Of a stretch of 64,000 bases of DNA, positions 50,694-58,929 are shown in pieces. The number at the start of each line of letters is the position of its first letter. Positions within the stretch are counted from its first letter, which is position 1. A model generated the notes under the pieces. The model did not search any database, was not told the DNA's origin, and was given only the letters and a program-made list of their open reading frames with translations. The position numbers were made by a program, and so were the translations under genes. The DNA comes from an uncultured Oscillibacter sp. GTDB lineage: Bacteria > Bacillota > Clostridia > Oscillospirales > Oscillospiraceae. Where the stretch lies: assembly GCA_910589315.1 (NCBI GenBank), contig CAJUTB010000007.1, positions 31,032-95,031 on the forward strand, given 5' to 3'.

Positions 50694-52406
50694 TCATTGT
50701 GCCACAGAGGCCGTCAGGTAGCCCTCCACGCCGGTGGCGGTGGAGAGGCTCATGGCCTCGTCGGTGACGCTGGCCGCGTCGGTTCCCAGCCAGCGGCGGA
50801 TGTTGGCCCGGGTGGCCAGGACCGCCGACGCGCTGACGGAGAATTCGTCCAGGCCCCAGGTCATGAGCAGGGGCAGCAGGCGGGGGTCCGCTGCGGCTTC
50901 GCCGCACATTCCTACGGGAATTTTCGCTTCTTTGGCCGCGGCGATGACGTTTCCGATGGACCGCAGCACGGCGGGCTGAAGGGGGGAATACAGCTTTTCC
51001 ACCTTGGCGTTGCCCCGGTCCACCGCCATGGTGTATTGGGTCAGATCGTTGGTGCCGATGGAGAAGAAATCGCACTCCTTGGCAAGCAGGTCCGCAATCA
51101 GAGCGGCGGAGGGCGTCTCGATCATCGCGCCCAAGGCTATGTCCTTGTCATAGGGAACCTGGGCCTCCTCCAGCTCCTTCTTGCACTGCTCCAAAAGCTC
51201 CCGGGCGGCCCGCACCTCGTCCACGCAGGTCACGAGGGGGAGCATGATTTTGATGTTATGTCCTTCCGCTCCGGCCCGCAGCAGCGCACGGAGCTGAACC
51301 TTATACAGTTCCGGGCGGTCCAGACAATAGCGGATGGCGCGATAACCCAGAAACGGGTTTTCCTCTTTTTCCATGCCCAGATATTCAATGGCCTTGTCGC
51401 CGCCCACATCCAGCGTCCGGATAATCACTTCCTTCCCCTCCATGATCTGGGAAACGGCCTTATACGCCTCATACTGGACGGTTTCATCCGGCAGGCTGGT
51501 GCGGTTCATGAACAGGAATTCCGTGCGGAACAAACCGATTCCCTCCGCGCCGGATTTGGCGGCGGCCTTGGCGTCCTCTACGGAACCGATATTGGCATAC
51601 AGGCTGTAGCGTTTTCCGTCGGCATCTACGGTGGGCTGGTCCCGGTAGACCTCCAGGGCGGCCCGCCGCTTCAAAAACGCCTCCTGACGGTCCAGGTACT
51701 CATTCCGGGTGCGTTCGTCGGGGTTCAGAATGGCAATGCCCTCGCTGCCGTCAACAATCAGCCCGTCGCCGTCCTTCACCGTCTCCATCACATTTCCCAC
51801 GCTCAGCACGGCGGGCAGTTCCAGCGCGCGGGCCAGAATGGCCGAATGGCTCGTCTTTCCGCCCGAGGCGGTGAGAATGGCGGCCACATTCTCCTTTTTC
51901 AGCCCCACCGTCATGGAGGGCGTCAGGTCCTGGGCCACCAGCACGCTCCCGGCGGGCAATGCGGACAGGTCCACGCCTGCCGTACCCAGCAGAATCGACA
52001 GCAGGCGGCTCCGCACGTCACGCACGTCCGTCGCCCGCTGGCGCATGAGTTCGTCTTCCACAGCGGCGAACATATCGGCGTACATGGTGCAGATGGCATC
52101 CACCGCCGCCTCCGCGCAGGAGCCGTTGTCGATGGACTCCTGCATCTGGGAGAGCATAAAGGGGTCCGCCAGCATGGCAATCTGTCCGGTGAGAATTTCG
52201 GACTCCTTCTGCCCCACCTCCCTGCGGATATGCTCCGCCATGTGGGCGGTGCGCTCGTTAAACTGGCCGATGGCGTTTTGCAGCCGGGCTTTCTCCGTGT
52301 CCTTGCCGGAGTATGTGACGGCGGAATAATCCAGGCTTTCCTCCCGGATGCACACCGCCCGGCCCAGGCCCACGCCGTCGGACGCGGCAATTCCTCGCAG
52401 AATCAT
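50694..52406 (-). CDS. ptsI: PTS enzyme I
   Basis: Phosphoenolpyruvate-protein phosphotransferase that phosphorylates HPr. The 570 residues from ATG 52406 (GAGGAGG SD) have the phospho-His in GGKTSHSAILARAL, the PEP-binding blocks GIGLFRTEFLFM and FFSIGTNDLTQYT, and the catalytic Cys motif MCGEAAADP. It lies 14 bases after ptsH and 30 bases before mtlA. Confidence 0.97.
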   Translation of the reverse strand: MILRGIAASDGVGLGRAVCIREESLDYSAVTYSGKDTEKARLQNAIGQFNERTAHMAEHIRREVGQKESEILTGQIAMLADPFMLSQMQESIDNGSCAEAAVDAICTMYADMFAAVEDELMRQRATDVRDVRSRLLSILLGTAGVDLSALPAGSVLVAQDLTPSMTVGLKKENVAAILTASGGKTSHSAILARALELPAVLSVGNVMETVKDGDGLIVDGSEGIAILNPDERTRNEYLDRQEAFLKRRAALEVYRDQPTVDADGKRYSLYANIGSVEDAKAAAKSGAEGIGLFRTEFLFMNRTSLPDETVQYEAYKAVSQIMEGKEVIIRTLDVGGDKAIEYLGMEKEENPFLGYRAIRYCLDRPELYKVQLRALLRAGAEGHNIKIMLPLVTCVDEVRAARELLEQCKKELEEAQVPYDKDIALGAMIETPSAALIADLLAKECDFFSIGTNDLTQYTMAVDRGNAKVEKLYSPLQPAVLRSIGNVIAAAKEAKIPVGMCGEAAADPRLLPLLMTWGLDEFSVSASAVLATRANIRRWLGTDAASVTDEAMSLSTATGVEGYLTASVAQ

Positions 52407-52420
52407 CCCGAACCTCCTCG

Positions 52421-52687
52421 TTACATATCGCCCAGGCCGGACTCCACCAGCTTCACAGCCGCCGCCAGGGCCTCCGCCTCCTGCTCGCCGCTGCACTGGA
52501 TTTCAATTTCGCTGCCCTGCTTGATGCAGGAGGCCATGAGGTTCATGATGCTCTTGGCGTTGATGGTTTTGCCGTTGAAAAGAATGCTTACGTCGCTTTG
52601 ATACTTGCCCATCTCCGTGACGAACAGCTGGGCGGGACGCATATGCAGTCCCTGGGGATTGATGACCTTTGTCGTTGCAGATACCAT
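52421..52687 (-). CDS. ptsH: HPr phosphocarrier protein
   Basis: 88 residues. Accepts phosphate from EI on His15 (NPQGLHMRPAQ) and has the Bacillota regulatory Ser46 (NAKSIMNLM), the target of HPr kinase in carbon catabolite control. AAAGGAAG precedes the ATG. It sits between the DeoR regulator and ptsI. Confidence 0.97.
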   Translation of the reverse strand: MVSATTKVINPQGLHMRPAQLFVTEMGKYQSDVSILFNGKTINAKSIMNLMASCIKQGSEIEIQCSGEQEAEALAAAVKLVESGLGDM

Positions 52688-52730
52688 GATGATGCTTCCT
52701 TTCTGATGTTGAAATGTTTATCATTATGAC

Positions 52731-52741
52731 TTTTCAATCAT
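52731..52741. promoter_or_regulatory. Candidate regulator motif, copy 2
   Basis: TTTTCAATCAT between deoR and ptsH is identical to 53586-53596 upstream of deoR, which suggests a DeoR-family operator on both transcription units. Confidence 0.35.
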
Positions 52742-52752
52742 AAATCACGCAG

Positions 52753-53502
52753 TTAAACCACCGTTACGCTGGTGTAATCCAGGTATTCCCGGCCAAGGGG
52801 CCGGTCGGTGATGATGGACGCCTCCTCCACCGGGAAAACCACTGCCGCGCCGGAACGTCCGAACTTGCTGGAGTCCGCCAGCATATAGACCTGACGCGCC
52901 CGCTCGGCGGCCAGGGCCTTGAGGGCCGCGTCCTCCGGGTCGGACACGGTGAAGCCATGCTCCACAGTGACGCCGCTGGCCCCCAGAAACGCTTTTGTAA
53001 AATTGTACCGCCGCAGAGCGTCCATCGCCTGGGAGCCTACGGTGGCGGCGGTATCGCGCTTCAGCAATCCCCCCAGGACGTACACCCGAAGTCCCCGTTC
53101 CAGCAGCCAGAAGGCGCACTCCACGCTGTTGGTCACAAACAGGGCCTTGGTGGGCTTCAAATGTTCCGTCATCCGCATAACGGTGCTTCCACCGTCCAGA
53201 AAAACAATGTCTTCATTCTGAATGAGGCCGGCGGCATACTGGGCAATGCGCTCCTTTTCCGGGATGTGCTGGCTTCGCTTGACGGACATCTCCGGGTCCT
53301 CTGCCAGAAACTCCCCGTTCACCTGCACCGCGCCGCCGTGGACTTTGCTCAGCCGCCCCTGTTTTGCCAGGGCGTTCAGGTCCCGCCGGATGGTGGCCTC
53401 CGAGGCCCCCGTGAGCTGGCAGAGATCCGTTACGCTGGCCGCCCGGTGCGTTTCCAGTTCCTGCAAAATTACCTCTGCCCGTTGTTCTGCCAGCATTGCC
53501 AT
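52753..53502 (-). CDS. DeoR-family sugar-phosphate-responsive regulator
   Basis: 249 residues with the N-terminal helix-turn-helix (LAEQRAEVILQELETHRAAS, then LTGASEATIRRDLNALAKQG) and the sugar-phosphate-binding fold with VFLDGGSTVMRM and LADSSKFGR. The start at 53502 is chosen by GAGGTG 6 bases upstream. It leads the ptsH-ptsI-mtlA operon and is the likely repressor, released by the phosphorylated sugar. Confidence 0.93.
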   Translation of the reverse strand: MAMLAEQRAEVILQELETHRAASVTDLCQLTGASEATIRRDLNALAKQGRLSKVHGGAVQVNGEFLAEDPEMSVKRSQHIPEKERIAQYAAGLIQNEDIVFLDGGSTVMRMTEHLKPTKALFVTNSVECAFWLLERGLRVYVLGGLLKRDTAATVGSQAMDALRRYNFTKAFLGASGVTVEHGFTVSDPEDAALKALAAERARQVYMLADSSKFGRSGAAVVFPVEEASIITDRPLGREYLDYTSVTVV

Positions 53503-53585
53503 GGATCTCACCTCGTTTTGATTGTTTTTTATCGTTTTGTGCTTTCTGATTTTAGATTACCACCAAAAACAATCAAAGTCAATAT

Positions 53586-53596
53586 TTTTCAATCAT
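53586..53596. promoter_or_regulatory. Candidate regulator motif, copy 1
   Basis: TTTTCAATCAT lies in an AT-rich 270-base region that also contains AACAATCAAAG and CCAATCACA on the same strand. Direct CAATCA repeats are typical of DeoR-family operators. Nothing else is seen in 53503-53772. Confidence 0.35.
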
Positions 53597-53772
53597 TTCC
53601 AATCACAAAAATCCCACCCCGTTTTTGTGCAATTTCACAGCCCGCCGGCGAATCGGAATTCTTTTTCTTCTGTCTTGTTTGGATAATTGCTGCGGCAATG
53701 GAAAAACCCGCCTTGAAGCAAGCGGGCAGCTGTGCTAAAATGGAAGAACATACGAAAGCCGGTGGTGGGAAA

Positions 53773-54174
53773 ATGGAGCAATTTCATCTGACCTTAGATT
53801 ATTATGGCGCACTTAATTTACACAAAGCATTGCTGGAAGCAAAGTTTCATCTGTCTCCAGACAACGAATTGGTTTCCGGAAGTCCTCTGATCGCGCGGAT
53901 ATACATACAGATCCGGGATTTTCTCCTCAAAAGCGAGGAATCCGAAGCATGGAAAGCATGGTTTCAGCTGAAAAACAGGCCCGATTATCGAGAGCGGGCA
54001 ATCCTCCGAATGAGAAACTGCAAACGCTGGAACAAAGCGGCCTTTGACGAAAAGTCCGTCATTGCGGCGGCCTATTTGTCTCCGTTTCTCTATAATGAAG
54101 CCGAACGAAACGCGGTCATTCTGGAAGCTGACGGAGAACCGTACCGCCAACACCAAACGGGAGATCCAGGATAA
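53773..54174 (+). CDS. Hypothetical protein (133 aa)
   Basis: 133 residues from ATG 53773 (GGTGGTGGG upstream; weak). Aromatic N-terminus FHLTLDYYGALNLHKALLEA, then a helical basic middle (RDFLLKSEESEAWKAWFQLK; RNCKRWNKAAF). No family recognised, no signal peptide. It lies upstream of holB in the same direction. Confidence 0.55.
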   Translation: MEQFHLTLDYYGALNLHKALLEAKFHLSPDNELVSGSPLIARIYIQIRDFLLKSEESEAWKAWFQLKNRPDYRERAILRMRNCKRWNKAAFDEKSVIAAAYLSPFLYNEAERNAVILEADGEPYRQHQTGDPG

Positions 54175-54248
54175 GCCCCTTTTCTTTTGCCGCAGATTGT
54201 GTTATGCTAAAAAAAAATCAGCCATTCGTCCCAGAAGGAGGAACCGTC

Positions 54249-55103
54249 ATGCCAGCATCTGCCGTGAACGAAGACCCCAGTCTGGTCCGCATCCGCGCAG
54301 CGGCGGCGCGGGGGGTCCTCTCCCACGCCCTGCTGATTACCGGCGGCGGCGACCGGCTCCATGTCGCCCGCTACGCCGCCGCCGCCATGCAGTGCGAGGG
54401 CAGCGGCCCTCCCTGCGGCGTCTGCGCCGCGTGCCGCAAGGTCCTGGAGGATATTCACCCGGACGTTTCCACCGTCCAGGACCCGCAGCACAAAAATATA
54501 GCCGTGGAAGTGGTGCGGGAGGTCCGGGCCGACGCATATATTCGTCCCAACGAGGGTCGGCGCAAGGTCTACCTTTTTCCCGACTGCGCCCTCCTGACGG
54601 AACAGGACCAAAACGTCCTCCTGAAGCTGGTGGAAGAAGGCCCGCCCTACGCCGCCTTCCTGTTCTGCGCCGAAAACCCGGCGGCAGTCCTGCAAACCCT
54701 CCGTTCCCGCTGCGTCGAATTAAAGCTGCATCCTGCCGGACCGGAAACCGCCACGGCCCCCGAAGACGCGGAAACCCTGTGCCGGGCGGCGGCGCGCCGG
54801 AAGGGCGCGGCGGCGGAAATCGCCGTCCGTCTGGAACGGCGGAAAATCAGCCGGGACGACCTGGCCGCGTTGCTGGACCGGTGCCGGGACGCCTTTTCTG
54901 CCGCGCTGCTGCTCCAATACGGACGGGAGCCAGAGGAAGCCAACCGGGAAATCGCGCCATTTTTAGCGAAGAGCTTGACAAATACGCAAATCATGCGCAC
55001 AATAGAACTGCTGAAAAAGTACCGCGGCGAATGCGCCTACAACGTCGGCCCCGGCCATGTGCTGGGCGCGCTTGCCGCAGAATTGGAGTGTGAGCCTCTT
55101 TGA
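54249..55103 (+). CDS. holB: DNA polymerase III delta prime subunit
   Basis: Clamp-loader subunit, 284 residues from ATG 54249 (AAGGAGG SD). It has the zinc knuckle CEGSGPPCGVCAAC and the downstream block AYIRPNEGRRKVYLFPDC...NVLLKLVEEGP typical of delta prime. The P-loop position reads TGGGDRLH, without the Walker A Lys, so it is unlikely to hydrolyse ATP, as in E. coli delta prime. It overlaps ricT by 4 bases, the same order as holB-yaaT in B. subtilis. Confidence 0.92.
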   Translation: MPASAVNEDPSLVRIRAAAARGVLSHALLITGGGDRLHVARYAAAAMQCEGSGPPCGVCAACRKVLEDIHPDVSTVQDPQHKNIAVEVVREVRADAYIRPNEGRRKVYLFPDCALLTEQDQNVLLKLVEEGPPYAAFLFCAENPAAVLQTLRSRCVELKLHPAGPETATAPEDAETLCRAAARRKGAAAEIAVRLERRKISRDDLAALLDRCRDAFSAALLLQYGREPEEANREIAPFLAKSLTNTQIMRTIELLKKYRGECAYNVGPGHVLGALAAELECEPL

Positions 55104-56236
55104 CGGAAGTAATCAGCGTCCGTTTTCGGAACGGAAGCAAAAACTATTTTTTTGACCCCCAGGGCATCCAGGTGCGGATGGGCGAGCAGGTCATCGTCCA
55201 GACCGCCCAGGGCCTGGAACTGGCCATCTGCACCCAGGGAAACCATGAGGTTGAGGACGAAATCCTCGTCAAGCCTCTGAGCGCGGTGGTGCGGACGGCC
55301 AACGACAATGACCGCCGCATTTTGGAGTATAACCGCAAAAAAGAGCGGGAAGCCTTTGACATCTGCGAGCGGAAAATCGCGGAGCACGGCTTGATTATGA
55401 AGCTGGTGAACGTCTCCGCCGGTTTCGACAGCAACAAGATCGTATTTTATTTCACCGCGGACGGACGGGTGGATTTCCGGGAGCTGGTGCGGGATCTGGC
55501 TTCGGTTTTCCGGGCCAGAATCGAGCTGCGCCAGATCGGCGTACGGGACGAGGCCAAGATGATCGGCGGTTTGGGCATTTGCGGACGGCCTTTCTGCTGC
55601 TCCTCTTTCCTGGAAAGTTTTATGCCCGTCTCGATAAAAATGGCGAAAACCCAGAATCTCAGCCTGAACCCCACCAAAATCTCCGGCACCTGCGGGCGGC
55701 TGATGTGCTGTCTGAAATATGAGCAGAACGTCTACGAGGACGCCGCCAAGCGGATGCCTAAGATGGAATCCTTCGTCCAAACGCCCGACGGCCCCGGCAA
55801 CGTCAAGGGCATCGACCTGCTGCGGGAGATGGTGAAGGTGAGCCTGGACAGCGCGCCGGAGGCCCTCAAGAGTTACCATAATTGTGAAATTCAGGTCCTG
55901 CGGAACGGCAAGGGCAGCCGGGACGGCATTGAGCTTCCCGACCGGCCCGCCCGGTTTGTGGAGGAACCCCAGGAGGAGGAACTGGTCCCGCCGGTCTTTT
56001 CCATTCCCTTCCATATGGATACGCCCCTTCCGCCGGAAAAAACGGCGGAGGAAAAGCCTTTCCACCACCGCCGCCGGACCAACAACCGCAAACCGCCCCG
56101 GCCCGCTGGAGGAAAGCCGCCCCGTTCCGGCAAGCCGCCGGTGAAGGGCGAGAGCCGGAACGGCGACAGCAAGCGGCGTCCGCCATACCGCGGAGGCCGC
56201 CGCTGGAACAAGGGCGAGCAGCCCAACAAGGGTTGA
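55100..56236 (+). CDS. ricT: RicT/YaaT PSP1-domain protein
   Basis: Member of the Y-complex (RicAFT) that in B. subtilis binds iron-sulfur clusters and promotes RNase Y-dependent mRNA processing. The 378 residues start at TTG 55100, overlapping holB. The PSP1 domain covers about 5-280 with GLGICGRPFCCSSFL and GTCGRLMCCLKYE, the Cys-rich sites. The tail (about 300-378) is very rich in Pro, Arg, Lys and Gly and probably disordered. Confidence 0.93.
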   Translation: MTEVISVRFRNGSKNYFFDPQGIQVRMGEQVIVQTAQGLELAICTQGNHEVEDEILVKPLSAVVRTANDNDRRILEYNRKKEREAFDICERKIAEHGLIMKLVNVSAGFDSNKIVFYFTADGRVDFRELVRDLASVFRARIELRQIGVRDEAKMIGGLGICGRPFCCSSFLESFMPVSIKMAKTQNLSLNPTKISGTCGRLMCCLKYEQNVYEDAAKRMPKMESFVQTPDGPGNVKGIDLLREMVKVSLDSAPEALKSYHNCEIQVLRNGKGSRDGIELPDRPARFVEEPQEEELVPPVFSIPFHMDTPLPPEKTAEEKPFHHRRRTNNRKPPRPAGGKPPRSGKPPVKGESRNGDSKRRPPYRGGRRWNKGEQPNKG

Positions 56237-56249
56237 ATGGGGGCGCAGT

Positions 56250-57104
56250 ATGGGAAAATTTGACGGCGTTTTGCTGGCCAGCGATTTTGATAACACCCTG
56301 ATTTATACAGAAGACGCGCTCCGTTCCGGCACGCCGGTGCCGCCCCTGCCGGAGCGGAACCGGACGGCCCTGGAATATTTTATGGCGGAGGGCGGACGGT
56401 TTGCCGTGGCCACAGGCCGGGCGTTGGCGGCGTTTTTGCACTACGCGGACGAGGTGCCGATGAACAGCCCCGGCGTGGTGTGCAACGGCGCGGCCATTTA
56501 CGATTTCGCCAAAGGCGAATATCTGGAAGCCGCCCTTCTGGACGAGCGCGCCCGGGAACGGGGACAGGCCGTGCTGGATCGTTTCCCCGACGCAGCCATT
56601 GAGGCGTATCATATTGACAACGTGATTCATGCGGTACATCCCAACAAAATCACTTACCAGCACGAACAGATTACCAAGGTTTCCGTCGTGGAGCTGCCGT
56701 CTATGGCGGGCGTGCCGCTTCCGCTGGGAAAACTGCTTTACGAGGCCAAACATGAGACGCTGGAAAGCATTGTGGCATTTTTGCATGAGCAGGGCTGGGC
56801 GGCGGATTACGAGCTGATTTTCTCCGGCAAAACGCTGCTGGAAATGACCGCCAAAGGCGCGAACAAGGGCGGGATGGTCCGGCGTCTGGCGGCGCGGCTG
56901 GGCATCTCCATGGACCACGTCTACTGCGCCGGAGACGAGGCCAACGACATTTCCATGCTCGCCGCAGCGGCGGAGGGCTTCGCGCCCGAGAACTGTGTCC
57001 CGGCAGTGCGGGCCTGCGGCGCAACCATTGTCCGCCATGCCAAAGACGGAGCCATTGGGGACGTGATCGAGCGTTTGGACCGGAAATATGGAAACGGAAT
57101 CTGA
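56250..57104 (+). CDS. Cof-type HAD-superfamily phosphatase
   Basis: 284 residues. HAD motif I DFDNTL (12-17; standard DxDxT is DFDNT), motif II near AVATGRA, Lys and the motif III/IV block CAGDEANDISML, with a C2-type cap between. Members dephosphorylate sugar phosphates or similar metabolites; substrate not predictable. It starts 13 bases after ricT. Confidence 0.9.
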   Translation: MGKFDGVLLASDFDNTLIYTEDALRSGTPVPPLPERNRTALEYFMAEGGRFAVATGRALAAFLHYADEVPMNSPGVVCNGAAIYDFAKGEYLEAALLDERARERGQAVLDRFPDAAIEAYHIDNVIHAVHPNKITYQHEQITKVSVVELPSMAGVPLPLGKLLYEAKHETLESIVAFLHEQGWAADYELIFSGKTLLEMTAKGANKGGMVRRLAARLGISMDHVYCAGDEANDISMLAAAAEGFAPENCVPAVRACGATIVRHAKDGAIGDVIERLDRKYGNGI

Positions 57105-57126
57105 CGGAAAATAGAGAGAGGCGGGC

Positions 57127-57453
57127 ATGAAAAAATTTGACGAAAACTATATCTTGCTGAAAGACATGGTTGAGGACGGCTATTACCCCAAATTTCTCGT
57201 TGAAAAGGTAAAAGAACAGATTGTCCTGGTCATTCGCCTGCTGGAAGAAGGCGAAACCAATCCCGGCGTGATCCAGAGTAAGCTGGACGAAATGACCCTT
57301 GCCATCAACGATTTGCAGGATGTATTTTATGAGAACGACAGCGAGATTGAGACTGTGGCAAGGGACAGCATTGCGGTTACGGTCGAATATATTCTGGAGT
57401 GGTTCGAGATCGGCATTGATATCGAAACTGCACTTCAGGAGCGGGATTGGTAA
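57127..57453 (+). CDS. DUF5713-like protein (108 aa)
   Basis: 108 residues, mostly helical and acidic: LLKDMVEDGYYPKFLVEKVK, LLEEGETNPGVIQSKLDEMT, and a closing IAVTVEYILEWFEIGID. The DxYYPKFLV block matches the DUF5713 family, of unknown function. GAGAGAGGCGGG serves as SD. A terminator follows. Confidence 0.75.
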   Translation: MKKFDENYILLKDMVEDGYYPKFLVEKVKEQIVLVIRLLEEGETNPGVIQSKLDEMTLAINDLQDVFYENDSEIETVARDSIAVTVEYILEWFEIGIDIETALQERDW

Positions 57454-57469
57454 ACGTGCAGACACAATA

Positions 57470-57498
57470 ACCGGCGTGGAAAAACCACGCCGGTTTCT
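57470..57498. terminator. Terminator after the DUF5713-like gene
   Basis: A perfect stem (ACCGGCGTGG / CCACGCCGGT) with a 5-base loop followed by TTCTTTATTTC. It may serve the plus-strand operon; the convergent GNAT gene ends at 57519. Confidence 0.75.
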
Positions 57499-57518
57499 TT
57501 ATTTCAGATTTCAGGAAT

Positions 57519-58088
57519 TTACCGCACCGCGTCTGGAAATGGCCGGACGGGTTTTTGTCCGCTCTCATGCTTCCCAATGATTTTTTCCATCCAAATCATA
57601 TCGTACCAGCGGTCAAATTTATACCCGCATTGCCGGAACCGTCCCGCCGGAGAAAATCCCATATGGGCGTGAAACTCCGCGCTGTTCCGGGTCAGATATT
57701 CGTCTTCTTCCTCCGGATATCCGATACAGGCATAGAGATTCAAAACCCCCATTCCCGCCAGGGCGTTTTCCAGGGCCTCGTACAGCTTCCGGCCAAGTCC
57801 TCTCCCCTTTGCCTCCGGCGCAAGGTAAACCGTCAGCTCTGCCGACCAATCGTAAGCCTTCCGCCCGACAAACGGCCCCGCGTAGGCATAGCCCAGGATT
57901 CTGCCGTTTTCCACGGCGGCAAAATAGGGGTATTTTTGCCGCGTCCGGGCAATCCGCGCCCGAAATTCCTCCAGCGTTGGAACCTCGTACTCAAACGAAA
58001 TCGCCGTGTGCCGGACATAGTGTTCGTAAACCTTCAAAAGCCCCGGCGCATCCTCCGCCGTAACCAGCCGGATTTCCAAAGCATCCAT
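57519..58088 (-). CDS. GNAT-family N-acetyltransferase (phosphinothricin acetyltransferase-like)
   Basis: 189 residues. The N-terminus LEIRLVTAEDAPGLLKVYEH and the acetyl-CoA loop EAKGRGLGRKLYEALE (about 90-105) are typical; ISFEYEVPTLEEF and HAHMGFSPAGRF match the PAT/Bar-like subgroup, which acetylates amino groups of methionine-sulfoximine-like compounds. The natural substrate is unknown. It ends the minus-strand yabB-rsmI run, 4 bases after rsmI. Confidence 0.87.
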   Translation of the reverse strand: MDALEIRLVTAEDAPGLLKVYEHYVRHTAISFEYEVPTLEEFRARIARTRQKYPYFAAVENGRILGYAYAGPFVGRKAYDWSAELTVYLAPEAKGRGLGRKLYEALENALAGMGVLNLYACIGYPEEEDEYLTRNSAEFHAHMGFSPAGRFRQCGYKFDRWYDMIWMEKIIGKHESGQKPVRPFPDAVR

Positions 58089-58092
58089 CTTT

Positions 58093-58929
58093 TTATCCCT
58101 CTTTCCCCAGCGCGGCGGCGTACAGCTCGTTTTTGCTCAGCCCTGTATGGGACGCGACTTCCTTTGCGGCGTCCTTCAGCCGCAGGCCCTCCTCCTGGAG
58201 CGCGAGCACCTGCGCCACCGCTTCTTCCAGCGTTACGGCGGGTTCCACCCGCTCCTCCGCGCCCGCCACGACAAGCACATATTCCCCCCGCGGGGCATGG
58301 TCCCCATAATACGCCGCAGCCTCTCCCAGCGTACAGCGTTGGGTCTCCTCGTGGAGCTTGGTCAGCTCCCGACAAAGGGCGATCCGCCGTTCCGGGCCGA
58401 AGGTCTCCGCCAGATCCGCCAGTGTGCCCCGCAGCTTGTGGGGGGCCTCGTGGAAAATCATCGTCCGGGTTTCGTTCCGGAGACTGTCCAGGTGTTCCCG
58501 GCGGTTCTTTTTGTTGACGGCAAGAAAGCCCTCAAAGGTAAAGCGTCCCGTAGGCAGACCGCTGACCGCCAGGGCGTTCACCGCCGCGCAGCAGCCCGGA
58601 ACCGCCAGCACTTCCACCCCGTTTCCGGCGCACAGGCGGACCAGATCTTCCCCTGGGTCGGAGACGGCAGGGGTGCCCGCGTCCGTGACCAGCGCGCAGG
58701 ATTCCCCGCCCAGCAGCCGCGCCAGAATGGACTGTCCGGCAGTGATGTGATTGTGTTCATGATAGCTGACCAGGGACTTTTTGATCTGGAAATGGTTCAG
58801 CAGCTTTAAGGACACCCGCGTATCCTCCGCCGCGATAAAATCTACTGTTTGCAGCGTCTCCACAGCTCTGGGGGAAAAGTCTCCCAGGTTTCCGATGGGC
58901 GTTGCAACCAGGTACAGCGTTCCGCTCAT
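58093..58929 (-). CDS. rsmI: 16S rRNA 2'-O-methyltransferase RsmI
   Basis: Methylates C1402 of 16S rRNA with SAM. The start at 58929 gives 278 residues beginning SGTLYLVATPIGNLGDFS. Other blocks: FIAAEDTRVSLKLL, ALVTDAGTPAVSDPGEDLV and FEGFLAVNKKNRREHL. It overlaps the upstream methyltransferase by 4 bases (ATGA). This is yabC of the holB-yaaT-yabA-yabB-yabC neighbourhood, here on the opposite strand from holB. Confidence 0.96.
   Translation of the reverse strand: MSGTLYLVATPIGNLGDFSPRAVETLQTVDFIAAEDTRVSLKLLNHFQIKKSLVSYHEHNHITAGQSILARLLGGESCALVTDAGTPAVSDPGEDLVRLCAGNGVEVLAVPGCCAAVNALAVSGLPTGRFTFEGFLAVNKKNRREHLDSLRNETRTMIFHEAPHKLRGTLADLAETFGPERRIALCRELTKLHEETQRCTLGEAAAYYGDHAPRGEYVLVVAGAEERVEPAVTLEEAVAQVLALQEEGLRLKDAAKEVASHTGLSKNELYAAALGKEG

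Noticed and set aside
48687..52601. 1304-codon open frame on the plus strand across mtlA and ptsI
   Set aside because: It is antisense to PTS genes with clear catalytic motifs and has no SD or domain of its own.
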